The notes under the pieces were generated by a model. The model was not told the origin of the DNA, searched no databases, and saw only the letters and a list, made by a program, of their open reading frames with translations. From Desulfomicrobium escambiense DSM 10707 (GTDB lineage: Bacteria > Desulfobacterota > Desulfovibrionia > Desulfovibrionales > Desulfomicrobiaceae), in contig NZ_AUAR01000006.1 in NCBI RefSeq assembly GCF_000428825.1, positions 1 through 64,000 of the forward strand: a DNA stretch of 64,000 nucleotides, written 5' to 3'. Position numbers and translations under genes: made by a program. Of this stretch, positions 17,040-25,355 are shown piece after piece (position 1 is the stretch's first letter; each line of letters begins with the position of its first letter).

Positions 17040-18317
17040 TCAATCCTTATACTTCAGAGTCTTGATATTCTTGAAGAACGCCCCGAATACCCAGATGCCG
17101 AACAAGGCGATGACGATGAAGAACAAGTACATGCCCACCGTGTCCATGACCTTGGCCGCGCCACTCATGGACGCGGGCAGGACTTCCATGCTGACCAGTT
17201 TCTTGGGCAGGGCGAAAAACCGGTTCACGAAACCGGCCATGACCGAAAGGGCGAAGAAGCCGCGGATGGTGATTCCGGGCACGACCTTGGTGACCAGCGC
17301 GCCGACCTGGATGCCGGCCAGTGAACCGAGCAGCATGCCCATGGCCAGGGTGTAGAAGATGAAGCCGTAGATGGCGTACTGGGTGATGGCGCCGTAGCCG
17401 GCGGTGAAGACGATCTGGAAGATGTCCGTGCCGACGGTGGTCAGCGACGAAACGCCCAGGATGTAGACGAAGATGGGGAAGGTCAGGAAGCCGCCTCCGA
17501 CACCCATGATGCCCGCGGCCATGCCGACCAGCACGCCGGACAGGACCAGGAAGAGCCAGGAGATCTTGCGGCCGCCAGGAATGAGGCCCTGGTCGAAGGA
17601 GACCATGGGCGGCAGGTTCACGGCCTGCAGCTTCTGTGCGATACCGGTCATACCCGCGCCTTCCTTGGTGTCATGGGCGCCGCCGGCATGACCGGCCTTC
17701 TTGGCGCTCCAGTAGTCGTACATGCCGTAGAAGCCCAGGAAACCGAGCATGACCGTGTAGACCACGGTGATGAAGGCGTCGCTCAGTACCGGGTTGATGT
17801 TGTAGAGCGCGCGGTTGATGCCCGCGCCCACGGTCGTGCCGACGATGGCGCCGATCAGGAACACGAAGGCCAGGGGAACGGACACGTTGCCCATCTTGCG
17901 GTGCAGGACGGAGCCCATGATGGCCTTGGCGAAGATGTGAAAGAGGTCGGTGCCGACGGCCAGAATGCCTTTGACGCCCGCGCTCATGAGGGCCGGGGCG
18001 ATGATGAAGCCGCCGCCCGCGCCGATGCAGCCGGAGATCAGGCCAGCGCCCACGCCGACGAAGATCGACACGCAAAAGATGAACAGGCTGTAGTAAGACG
18101 GGCTGTAGGCCTCCTTGCCGCCGATGGCGCTCGGCAGGGCCTGCCCGATCTCATCGGCGAAAGCCCACCCGCCCAGAATGCAGGGAATGAGCAGCAGCGC
18201 CAGCAGCCAGATCCGTTTCTTGTCACCCAGGATAATTCGGGCGTTTTCCACTTCCCACCGGGCAAAGGACCGTGAGCCCTCCACCATGAATGATCCCCAA
18301 TCTTTAAAGAATCCCAT
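17040..18317 (-). CDS. TauE/SafE family permease (sulfite/sulfonate-type anion transporter)
   Basis: A 425-residue integral membrane protein with about nine to ten hydrophobic segments and the duplicated TauE/SafE signature: GCIGAGGGFIIAPALMSAGV in the first half and MGVGGGFLTFPIFVYILGVS in the second. A soluble N-terminal lead of about 35 residues precedes the first segment and a hydrophilic loop (KAGHAGGAHDTKEG) splits the halves. The family moves sulfite, sulfonates, sulfate or other small anions; the substrate here is not shown by sequence, though sulfate or sulfite would fit a sulfate reducer. It lies 51 bases after two response-regulator genes and 4 bases before a two-TM partner. Confidence 0.9.
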   Translation of the reverse strand: MGFFKDWGSFMVEGSRSFARWEVENARIILGDKKRIWLLALLLIPCILGGWAFADEIGQALPSAIGGKEAYSPSYYSLFIFCVSIFVGVGAGLISGCIGAGGGFIIAPALMSAGVKGILAVGTDLFHIFAKAIMGSVLHRKMGNVSVPLAFVFLIGAIVGTTVGAGINRALYNINPVLSDAFITVVYTVMLGFLGFYGMYDYWSAKKAGHAGGAHDTKEGAGMTGIAQKLQAVNLPPMVSFDQGLIPGGRKISWLFLVLSGVLVGMAAGIMGVGGGFLTFPIFVYILGVSSLTTVGTDIFQIVFTAGYGAITQYAIYGFIFYTLAMGMLLGSLAGIQVGALVTKVVPGITIRGFFALSVMAGFVNRFFALPKKLVSMEVLPASMSGAAKVMDTVGMYLFFIVIALFGIWVFGAFFKNIKTLKYKD

Positions 18318-18368
18318 ACGTGTTTCCGCCTCCTCTTTATCGCAATTTCCCGAAATGTATACGGATGG

Positions 18369-18767
18369 TCACACCATCCCGTTCCCCTCTCCCGCTTTCT
18401 TCCTCCGGGCGCAGGCCTCCCGGATCTTGCCGACGAGCACTTCGAGTTCCACCGGCTTCATCAGATAGTCGAACGCTCCCATGGCCATGCCCGAAATGGC
18501 GACCTCCATGTTGCCGTGCCCGGTCAGCATGAGCACCTGCACCTGGGGAAAACGCATCTTGAGCTCCCGCAGGACCTGGATGCCGTCCATGTCCGGCATG
18601 CCGACATCGAGAACCACCGCGTCGACGGGCTCCTGATCGAGGAGCCTCAGCCCCTCGGGGCCACTGGTCGCCTCCAGGACCGAGAACCCCCGCCGGCGAA
18701 GCCGCTTGGCCGTGGCGGCCACGAAGTGCGCTTCGTCGTCTATAAGCAGGATTCTGTCCTCGGCCAT
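18369..18767 (-). CDS. Single-domain response regulator (CheY-like)
   Basis: A 132-residue receiver with no output domain. The acidic pair is in LLIDDEAHF, the phospho-site is D54 in VVLDVGMPDMDG, Thr is in MLTGHGN and Lys in YLMKPVE. A short basic tail follows. The ATG at 18765-18767 is preceded by AAGGAG and lies 10 bases after the previous regulator's stop; the longer open frame overlaps that gene without support. It should relay phosphate or bind a partner rather than DNA. No dedicated kinase lies inside this transcription unit, so the downstream kinase or another is needed. Confidence 0.92.
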   Translation of the reverse strand: MAEDRILLIDDEAHFVAATAKRLRRRGFSVLEATSGPEGLRLLDQEPVDAVVLDVGMPDMDGIQVLRELKMRFPQVQVLMLTGHGNMEVAISGMAMGAFDYLMKPVELEVLVGKIREACARRKKAGEGNGMV

Positions 18768-18777
18768 TCCAACTCCT

Positions 18778-19209
18778 TCAGCCTCTGCGGCTGGCGATCT
18801 CCCGGACCCGCGCGTCGACGATCTTCTCTTCGTGCCGCCGCTTCTTCTCCACCGCTTCCTTGACCTTTTCGACCAGCACATCGATGCCGCAAGGCTTCAT
18901 GAGGTAGTCCCAGGCCCCGAGACGGAGGCCGTCGATGGCCGATTCCACGGTGGCGTTCCCGGTCAGCATGATGACCTCGACCAGCGGGTACTGCTGCTTG
19001 ATGAGCCGCAGCACCTCGATCCCGCTGCACCCGGGCAGCTTCACGTCAAGGATGACGACCTCTATTTCGCCGTGTGACGCAAGCTTCTGCATGGCTTCCT
19101 CGCCGCTGCCTGCGTGAAACACCTCCATGCTGCGCATGGTCAGGCGCTTCCTCATGATGTCGACGAACTGCGCGTCGTCATCAACCAGCAAAATATTGGC
19201 GTCCGTCAC
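18778..19209 (-). CDS. Single-domain response regulator (CheY-like), first gene of sigma-54 unit
   Basis: A 144-residue receiver with an extended, highly charged C-terminal helix. The phospho-site is D55 in VVILDVKLPG, the acidic residues are in LLVDDDAQF, and MLTGNAT and YLMKPCG supply Thr and Lys. I take the GTG at 19207-19209 as the start: it sits five bases after a strong AAGGAGG, whereas the in-frame ATG nine codons earlier lacks a site. It is promoter-proximal, with the sigma-54 promoter about 68 bases upstream. Its sequence is related to, but clearly distinct from, the next regulator, so the pair may form a two-step relay. Confidence 0.9.
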   Translation of the reverse strand: MTDANILLVDDDAQFVDIMRKRLTMRSMEVFHAGSGEEAMQKLASHGEIEVVILDVKLPGCSGIEVLRLIKQQYPLVEVIMLTGNATVESAIDGLRLGAWDYLMKPCGIDVLVEKVKEAVEKKRRHEEKIVDARVREIASRRG

Positions 19210-19276
19210 ATACCCCTCCTTGAACGATTTCACCACCGCACGGGAACGCGGTCCTCAGCGCCCTGTTTCCGGAAAA

Positions 19277-19291
19277 GCAACGCCTGTGCCA
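19277..19291 (-). promoter_or_regulatory. Sigma-54 (-24/-12) promoter
   Basis: The minus strand reads TGGCACAGGCGTTGC, matching the TGGCAC-N5-TTGC consensus exactly, with GG and GC 10 bases apart. Transcription should start near 19265, leaving a short leader before the GTG at 19209. Three upstream palindromes (19447-19564) fit as activator sites. Confidence 0.9.
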
Positions 19292-19446
19292 AAAAAACGG
19301 CGAAAGGACGAACGATCCTCATGCGGCACAAACGGCCAGAAGACCTAACTATCTGATTTTCTGAAAGGCGAATTGCGGCATTCGTGGTCGCGACGGATAT
19401 GCCGAACCCAGACAGGACGGAAACGGAGGATACGGCGAGGGACAAC

Positions 19447-19564
19447 CGGGGTATTTCGCCCCACAGGTGCATTTCGCCCCACACCGGTCTACAGAACAGG
19501 CAATGCCCTGAAAACAAAGAGGATATTCACAAATACGGCATCCTGCGGGGCATTTCGCCCCACC
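19447..19564 (-). promoter_or_regulatory. Three upstream activator-like palindromes for the sigma-54 promoter
   Basis: The unit GGGGCGAAATRCCCC (minus strand) occurs at 19448-19462 and 19547-19561; a third copy with one degenerate arm is at 19466-19480. All three are followed on the plus strand by AC, giving GTGGGGCGAAAT on the minus strand. They lie about 157 to 270 bases upstream of the -24 element, the usual distance for enhancer-binding sites. The first two centres are 18 bases apart. The NtrC-type regulator at 13323-14657 is the nearest candidate binder. Confidence 0.7.
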
Positions 19565-19574
19565 GCCGCAGACG

Positions 19575-19609
19575 AAAAAAAGCGGGGGGGGGCCGCAGAA
19601 AGGCGGCCC
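19575..19609 (-). terminator. Terminator of the TPR-protein gene
   Basis: On the minus strand a 7-bp stem (GGGCCGC / GCGGCCC) with a 6-base loop is followed by a C-rich stretch and TTTTTTT. It lies 48 bases after the TPR gene's stop. Confidence 0.75.
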
Positions 19610-19656
19610 GGGAAAGAAAAACGAAGAAAACCGTGCGGAAAGCTCGGAACTTCGGA

Positions 19657-20145
19657 CTAAGCCTGGGCCAGGGCCTTCTCGACGGCTTCGGCCACCTCCG
19701 CCCCGGTCAGGGGCTCGCCGGTCTCGAACAGGGCGCGGTGGACATTGATTTCGCGCATGACGCCGATATGGTCGCGGTCCACGAACTTCTTCCAGACCTC
19801 CATGCACTTGTCGAGCTGGTCACGGCGGGCATAGGCCAGCCCGAGATAGAGGCAGGCCAGGTACTCGTTCGGTTGCTGCTTGTGGACCATGAGCAGGGTG
19901 TCCTTGGCCTGCATGTATTCGCCGAGATGATAGTGGCACAGCCCCTGCCGGATCCGGGCCTCCTTGTGCGCCCGGTTGGCCTTGAGCACCTCCTTGTACA
20001 GGTCGCGGGCAGCGGCATAGTCCTTGCGCACGTAGGCCGCATCGGCCTCCCCGATGTCCGCGCCGATGCCGGACACGGGCTTGTCGCCGTCGGCCTCGCG
20101 CAGGCGGCGGACCATGCCGAAGAGAAGATCGCGTCTGGAAATCAT
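19657..20145 (-). CDS. Tetratricopeptide-repeat protein
   Basis: A 162-residue protein with about three TPR units (about 30-135): ADAAYVRKDYAAARDLYKEV, then EARIRQGLCHYHLGEYMQAK and YLACLYLGLAYARRDQLDK. TPRs bind proteins; no enzyme domain is present. The N-terminus MISRRDLLFGMVRRLR has paired arginines but no hydrophobic stretch, so export by Tat is unlikely. Similar short TPR proteins are found next to respiratory complexes, but nothing of that kind is adjacent here. It has a GAGG ribosome site, its own terminator and a palindromic repeat pair upstream, so it is probably monocistronic. Confidence 0.8.
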   Translation of the reverse strand: MISRRDLLFGMVRRLREADGDKPVSGIGADIGEADAAYVRKDYAAARDLYKEVLKANRAHKEARIRQGLCHYHLGEYMQAKDTLLMVHKQQPNEYLACLYLGLAYARRDQLDKCMEVWKKFVDRDHIGVMREINVHRALFETGEPLTGAEVAEAVEKALAQA

Positions 20146-20233
20146 GGGTACCTCTATTTATAATGATGATGCTGCAATGGACGTGCAGGCCTCGACGAGC
20201 CGAGATATGCCATCGGCATTCCCGACGGCGGAG

Positions 20234-20350
20234 GGCATGGATTCCCGCCTTCGCGGGAATGACCCGGAGGCGTTGCGGTCGGCCGGGATGGTCTCTGCAT
20301 GGACCTGTGCCCATTTCGATGTCATTCCCGCGAAGGCGGGAATCCATGCC
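20234..20350. repeat. REPIN-like inverted pair of 30-bp palindromic repeats
   Basis: The unit GGCATGGATTCCCGCC-TTCGCGGGAATGAC (20234-20263) recurs as an exact reverse complement at 20321-20350, 30 of 30 bases, across a 57-base spacer. Each unit is itself a hairpin (ATTCCCGC / GCGGGAAT). It lies between the divergent TPR and FG-GAP genes; the rest of this 450-base gap holds no gene. Confidence 0.88.
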
Positions 20351-20595
20351 TTTCTAAGCCGCCCCCGAGACACACAATCCCCGCTCCATTCACCAGACAC
20401 GCAAACACGACGTATCTGCGAGCCTTCCGAACCACAATCCCGCGTCTCCTCGGTTCCGTCCGTTCCCGACCCGGCGCCCCGAGAACCGCGGTGATCGCGC
20501 CGCGCTGTTGACATTCCAAGGATTCCTTACCATGAAGAGCCACTTCATTGTGAGAAAACCGGCACAGCCCGAAATTTGTATTCCCGGAGGAGACA

Positions 20596-22230
20596 ATGTT
20601 CAAGAGACTTCTCGCCTGCCTCGCCGTCCTGCTTCTGTGCGCCGCCCCGGCCCTGGCCCAGCAGGCCAAGACCTTCGCGGTTCTCCCCTTCGGGGTGCAT
20701 GGGCCGCAGGAGTACCAATACCTGAGCCAGGGCATCCAGAGCATGCTGACCACCCGCCTGACCTGGCCCGACAACTTCACGCCGCTCGACGCGGGCGCCG
20801 TCAAAAAGAGCGTGGCCACTCCACCCGCCGACGCCACCGCGGCGGAGAAGATCCGCCAGACCCTGGGCGTGGACTATCTCGTGTGGGGCTCCCTGACGAT
20901 CATGGGTCAGGAATGCAGCCTGGACGTCAACACCCTCGACCCGGCCGGCGCCAACCAGCCCCGCCCGGTGCAGACGCAGCTGAACCAGGTCATCCCGACC
21001 CTGGAGACCGTGGCCGCGGACATCAACGCCCAGGTCTTCAAGCGCCCCGAGACGGCAACGGCCGCGGCCCAGCCCGTGGCCAAGCCCATGAACCAGGCCC
21101 TCATCGTCAACGAAACCCAGTCCGGCACGGCCTACGCCAACCCGTCCCTCAAATACGAAGACGCAGACACCTCCATGGGCCGCTGGCGCAGCCAGACCCT
21201 GTCCTTCGCCTCGCGCGGCATGGTCGTTTGCGACGGCGACGGGGACGGGAAGAATGAAGTGTTCCTCATGACGGACAGCTCGCTTTTCGCCTACCGCGTG
21301 ACCAACGGCGAGATGCGGCAGGTGGCCGAGCTGGAATTGCCCAAAAACCGAAACTACGTGCGCCTGAACAGCATCGACCTCAACCGTGACGGACGGCACG
21401 AACTGGTCGTGTCCAGCGCAATCGATCAGAAACCTTCGTCCTTGATTGCGGAATTCAACGGCAATTTATCCATCACCGAGGACAATATCCCCTACTTTCT
21501 GGGAGTGCTAAACATGCCCCCGGCCTTCACACCGACACTTGTCGGTCAGGGCGTGGGTAAAACCAAGTACATGCAGAGCAGCATCCACCAGATGGTCAAA
21601 ACGGGCGGAAAATTCGAACTGGGCCCCGCCATCAGCCTGCCCATGGGCGGCAACGTTTTCAACGTGACGTTCCTGCCCTTCGAGGACAGTCACCAGATTC
21701 TCATGATCGACGATTATGACCGCATGCGCGTGTTCAGCGCAACCGGCTCGCTGCTAACGGTGACCGAGGAGACCTATGCCGGCTCGAACCTCGGCGTTGA
21801 ATACCACCCGGCAGCGCTGGGCCTGAAAGCGCCGGACGCCAAGCATTCGCCGCAATACACCGTCTACATCCCCCTGCGCGCCATCCCGTGCAACCTGGAC
21901 AAGGACAACCGTTTCGAGTTGATCATCAGCCGCAACATCTCCGTCTCGGCCCAGATGTTTTCCAACTACCGCGACTATCCGCAAGGCGAAATGCACAGCC
22001 TCTACTGGGACGGTGTGGGCATGAGTCTGCAATGGAAGACCTCACGCATCAAGGGAACCATTGCGGATTACGCCCTGGCCGACCTGGACAACGACGGGGT
22101 CCTGGATCTGGTTGTCAGCGTCAACTCCCACACGGGCATGACCGGCACGGCGCGAAAGAAGACCACCGTCGTGGCCTATCCGCTGGATCTGTCCCAGTCC
22201 GGCGGCGAAATTCAAAAAACTGAACAGTAA
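20596..22230 (+). CDS. Secreted protein with FG-GAP/VCBS-like repeats, upstream of porin
   Basis: A 544-residue exported protein. A signal peptide (about 1-22, ending ALAQQ) is followed by a domain starting FAVLPFGVHGPQEYQYLSQG (about 27-150), like the small alpha/beta domains of TolB- or CsgG-type proteins. The rest has Asp-rich repeat turns typical of calcium-binding beta-propeller blades: DGDGDGKNEVF near 213, DLNRDGRHEL near 263 and DLDNDGVLDL near 497. It probably forms a propeller in the periplasm or on the outer membrane. The porin gene follows by 119 bases. Function is unknown. The start follows CGGAGGAGACA. Confidence 0.8.
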   Translation: MFKRLLACLAVLLLCAAPALAQQAKTFAVLPFGVHGPQEYQYLSQGIQSMLTTRLTWPDNFTPLDAGAVKKSVATPPADATAAEKIRQTLGVDYLVWGSLTIMGQECSLDVNTLDPAGANQPRPVQTQLNQVIPTLETVAADINAQVFKRPETATAAAQPVAKPMNQALIVNETQSGTAYANPSLKYEDADTSMGRWRSQTLSFASRGMVVCDGDGDGKNEVFLMTDSSLFAYRVTNGEMRQVAELELPKNRNYVRLNSIDLNRDGRHELVVSSAIDQKPSSLIAEFNGNLSITEDNIPYFLGVLNMPPAFTPTLVGQGVGKTKYMQSSIHQMVKTGGKFELGPAISLPMGGNVFNVTFLPFEDSHQILMIDDYDRMRVFSATGSLLTVTEETYAGSNLGVEYHPAALGLKAPDAKHSPQYTVYIPLRAIPCNLDKDNRFELIISRNISVSAQMFSNYRDYPQGEMHSLYWDGVGMSLQWKTSRIKGTIADYALADLDNDGVLDLVVSVNSHTGMTGTARKKTTVVAYPLDLSQSGGEIQKTEQ

Positions 22231-22349
22231 AAAAATTTTTACTTTTCGGCCAAACGCGACCAGAAAAGGCTTGCTTTTTGGACCCAAGTTGGCGTAGCTG
22301 ACTCTCAGGCGTCAGAAGAAAGTTTTTCCAACGCAAAAGGAGAAAGAAC

Positions 22350-23729
22350 ATGAAACGTTTTGCTCTCGTAGCCCTGGTAGCCGCCCTGCTGTTCAGCGTG
22401 GTCTCCAGCGCCTCCGCCACCGAACTGAAAGTTCGCGGCAACATTGACATGTACGGCATGTGGTCCGCCAACCTGGTCGACCACGATTCCGACGTCAAAG
22501 ACGGTGACAACTATTTCACCAACCAGCGCATGCGCACCTACTTTGACTACGTTGCCAACGAGAACCTGAAGGCCGTCCTGGGCCTGGAAATCGATAACAA
22601 CTGGGGCCAGGGCACTAGCGCTGATTGGGGCACCGACGGCAAGGGCAACATCGAAGTCAAGCACGCCTACTTGGACTTCACCATCCCGGACACCACCGTC
22701 AACGTCAAAGGCGGTCTGCAGTACGTGGCTCTGCCCAGCGTGTTCGGCAACCCCGTTTTTGAAGACGACGCAGCTGCGATCACTGTCGGTGCCCAGATCA
22801 ACGACATGTTCGGCATGACTGTTGGCTACTCCCGCGGTGCGGACAAGACCACGAACGTCGATAACAAACTTCTCGGCGACGGCGCTGATAACGACAACAT
22901 TGACATGGCTTTCATCGCGGCTCCTGTGACCCTCGATGGATTCAGCATCGCCCCCTACTTTGCCTACGCCTGGGTTGGCGACAACGCATACACTACCGAC
23001 CAGCAGCAGGCTTCTTCCTACGCTGCCGGCGACCTCCTCACCAATGCCGACGGCGATGCCACCATTTGGGTCGCCGGCGCAAACGCCGAACTGACCATGT
23101 TCGATCCGCTGACCTTCGCCGCCGACCTGATCTACGGCGCTGGCAATGCCGACGACTATGACACCAAGGGCTGGTACGCCGCCCTGGCCGCCTCCTACAA
23201 GATGGACTTCATGACCGCCACCCTGTTCACTACCTACGCAACCGGTGCCGACGAAGAAGCTGACCAAGACGACTACCTGCCGACCCTGGCCGAAGGCTGG
23301 GGCCTGACTCCCTATGTCGGCGGCGTGCGCGCTTTCAGCACCTCTTATGACTCCTTCGGTACCGACGCCTTGGGCGTTGGCTCCGACGGTACTGGCCTGT
23401 GGACCGTCGGCGTTGTGTTGGACAAGATCTCCTTTGTTGAGAAACTGTCCCACAAGCTGGTAATCGCCTACGCTAAGGGTACGGCTGATGAAGACGCCGC
23501 CTTTGCTACCCTTAATGCTGATGGCAGCGTAAAGGACCGTCTGGCCTTCACTGAAGAAGACAGCCTGTGGGAAGTGTACGTGGTCAACAAATACATGATC
23601 TACGAGAACCTTGCCGCCATCAACGAACTGAGCTACTTCAAGGCTTCTAGCGAACTGTATGAAGACGCCACCGGTGACGACCTGGATGCTTCTTACTTCG
23701 CCACCATCGGATTCCAGTACAAGTTCTAA
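22350..23729 (+). CDS. Outer-membrane porin (Desulfovibrio type)
   Basis: A 459-residue beta-barrel porin: signal peptide 1-23 (SSASA-TELK), alternating amphipathic strands, many Asp/Asn/Gly turns and the C-terminal Phe (FQYKF) used for BAM recognition. It resembles the abundant homotrimeric porins annotated in Desulfovibrio species and should give passive diffusion of small solutes. Codon use is more restricted than in its neighbours (many GAC, AAC, CTG, TCC), which suggests high expression. A good AAAGGAG site precedes the ATG and a strong terminator follows. Confidence 0.92.
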   Translation: MKRFALVALVAALLFSVVSSASATELKVRGNIDMYGMWSANLVDHDSDVKDGDNYFTNQRMRTYFDYVANENLKAVLGLEIDNNWGQGTSADWGTDGKGNIEVKHAYLDFTIPDTTVNVKGGLQYVALPSVFGNPVFEDDAAAITVGAQINDMFGMTVGYSRGADKTTNVDNKLLGDGADNDNIDMAFIAAPVTLDGFSIAPYFAYAWVGDNAYTTDQQQASSYAAGDLLTNADGDATIWVAGANAELTMFDPLTFAADLIYGAGNADDYDTKGWYAALAASYKMDFMTATLFTTYATGADEEADQDDYLPTLAEGWGLTPYVGGVRAFSTSYDSFGTDALGVGSDGTGLWTVGVVLDKISFVEKLSHKLVIAYAKGTADEDAAFATLNADGSVKDRLAFTEEDSLWEVYVVNKYMIYENLAAINELSYFKASSELYEDATGDDLDASYFATIGFQYKF

Positions 23730-23757
23730 TTTAGGTTTTCACGCCTGACGCCGAAAA

Positions 23758-23785
23758 GGCCGGAGTCGCAAGCTCCGGCCTTTTT
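23758..23785 (+). terminator. Rho-independent terminator of the porin gene
   Basis: Stem GGCCGGAG / CTCCGGCC with a short loop, followed by TTTTT, 28 bases after the porin stop. Confidence 0.93.
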
Positions 23786-23913
23786 CATTTCTGCCTGGCA
23801 TTCATCAATGGTGAACGCGAAAGCTCGTCATTCATGCCTGATGAAGGGTTTGACTTTTTAAAGGTTCGCGGCATAGGTATCTGGCGTTGAATGATTCGGC
23901 TCCCTGGGAGAAC

Positions 23914-23993
23914 GATGGGTTCCCGCCTTTGCGGGAATGACACCTGGCGGTGCGCCAAGCTTCTGTCATTCCCGTGAATACGGGAATCCATGC
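23914..23993. repeat. REPIN-like inverted repeat pair, diverged copy
   Basis: Two related palindromes in opposite orientation, 23914-23941 (GATGGGTTCCCGCC then TTTGCGGGAATGAC) and 23965-23993 (GTCATTCCCGTGAATACGGG then AATCCATGC). They differ at several bases from the copy at 20234 but keep the paired stems, so the changes look compensated. The rest of the 315-base gap before hisD is non-coding. Confidence 0.8.
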
Positions 23994-24044
23994 TTTTGTT
24001 CACCTTACGGACCATCCACTCCGAAACACGTTGCGAGAGCGTCC

Positions 24045-25355
24045 ATGCCTCTGAAATCCATATCCTACTCCATCCCTGCCGACTGGCCGGACATCTCCTC
24101 CTGGCTGTCTCGGCGCGATGCGGCCGAGGACAATGTCGAGCCGCTGGTGCGCGATATCCTGGCTAAGGTCCGGAAAACCGGCGACGACGCCGTAGCCGAA
24201 TACACCCGGCGCTTCGACTGCCCAACCATGTCTGCGGACGACCTGCGTGTCCCCCATTCCGACATTACCGCAGCTCTAGGGCAAATTCCCGCCTCCGACG
24301 CGGACATCATCCGCGAGGCTGCGGCCAACATCCGCGACTTTCACCAGCGCCAGAAGCAGAACTCCTGGATCACCACGCCGGCCCCCGGCACCACCCTGGG
24401 CCAACTCGTCCTGCCAGTGGACCGGGCCGGGCTGTACGTGCCCGGTGGCCAGGGCGGCGAGACGCCCCTCATTTCAAGCCTGCTCATGAACGCCATCCCG
24501 GCCCAGGTCGCGGGCGTACGGACGGTCTGCGCGGTCAGCCCGCCGCGCAAGGACGGAAGCCTCAACCCCTACATCCTGGCCACGGCGGCCATTCTCGGCA
24601 TCGAAAATGTCTTCGCCTGCGGATCGGCCTGGGCCATCGCCGCCCTGGCCTACGGGACCCGGAGCATCCCACGCGTGGACGTCATCGCGGGGCCTGGCAA
24701 CATCTTCGTGACCACGGCCAAGCGCCTGCTGGTGGGCCATGTCGGCATCGACATGATCGCTGGTCCCAGCGAAATCGCCATCCTGGCCGATTCCTCGGCC
24801 GACCCCGCATGGCTGGCCGCCGACATGCTCTCCCAGGCCGAACACGACCCTCTGGCATCGAGCCTCCTGGTCTCGCCCGACGCCGAACTGCTTGCCGCGG
24901 TGCGCAAGGAGCTCGAAATCCAGCTTCCGGCCCTGCCGAGGAACACCATCGCCGCCAAGTCCCTGTCCGAGTGGAGCGCCCTCATCCATGTCCCGGACCT
25001 GCAGACCGGCCTGGATTTCATCAACCGCCTGGCGCCCGAGCATTTCGAACTGAGCGTGGCCGACCCGTGGGCCTGGGTCGGTAGCGTGCGCAACGCCGGG
25101 GCCGTGTTCATGGGCCACAGCACGCCCGAACCCGTGGGCGACTATTTCGCCGGGCCCAACCACGTGCTGCCGACCCTGTCCACGGCGCGCTTCTCATCGG
25201 CCCTTTCGGTGGAAACGTTCTGCAAGAAGACGAGCCTCATCAGCACTGACCAGGCCTACATCGGCGCCAACGGCGCCAAGGTGGCCCGCCTGGCCCGCCT
25301 CGAAGGCCTCGAAGCCCACGCCCGCAGCGTGGAACAACGACTGGAGAAACCATGA
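24045..25355 (+). CDS. hisD: Histidinol dehydrogenase
   Basis: A 436-residue enzyme of normal HisD length that oxidises L-histidinol to L-histidine in two NAD-dependent steps. Visible blocks are LPVDRAGLYVPGGQGGETPL, RVDVIAGPGNIFVTTAK, GIDMIAGPSEIAILAD, QAEHDPLASSLL (zinc ligands) and the catalytic LAPEHFEL; HSTPEPVGDYFAGPNHVLPT closes the active site. The first ATG with homology is at 24045; an earlier frame starts inside a repeat. It is followed by purC with an ATGA overlap. Other his genes are not in the window. Confidence 0.96.
   Translation: MPLKSISYSIPADWPDISSWLSRRDAAEDNVEPLVRDILAKVRKTGDDAVAEYTRRFDCPTMSADDLRVPHSDITAALGQIPASDADIIREAAANIRDFHQRQKQNSWITTPAPGTTLGQLVLPVDRAGLYVPGGQGGETPLISSLLMNAIPAQVAGVRTVCAVSPPRKDGSLNPYILATAAILGIENVFACGSAWAIAALAYGTRSIPRVDVIAGPGNIFVTTAKRLLVGHVGIDMIAGPSEIAILADSSADPAWLAADMLSQAEHDPLASSLLVSPDAELLAAVRKELEIQLPALPRNTIAAKSLSEWSALIHVPDLQTGLDFINRLAPEHFELSVADPWAWVGSVRNAGAVFMGHSTPEPVGDYFAGPNHVLPTLSTARFSSALSVETFCKKTSLISTDQAYIGANGAKVARLARLEGLEAHARSVEQRLEKP

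Noticed and set aside
22260-22310. TGGACCCAAGTTGGC as a sigma-54 promoter for the porin
   Set aside because: GG-N10-GC spacing is present but both boxes are weak and a constitutive porin promoter is more likely; such matches occur by chance in GC-rich DNA.
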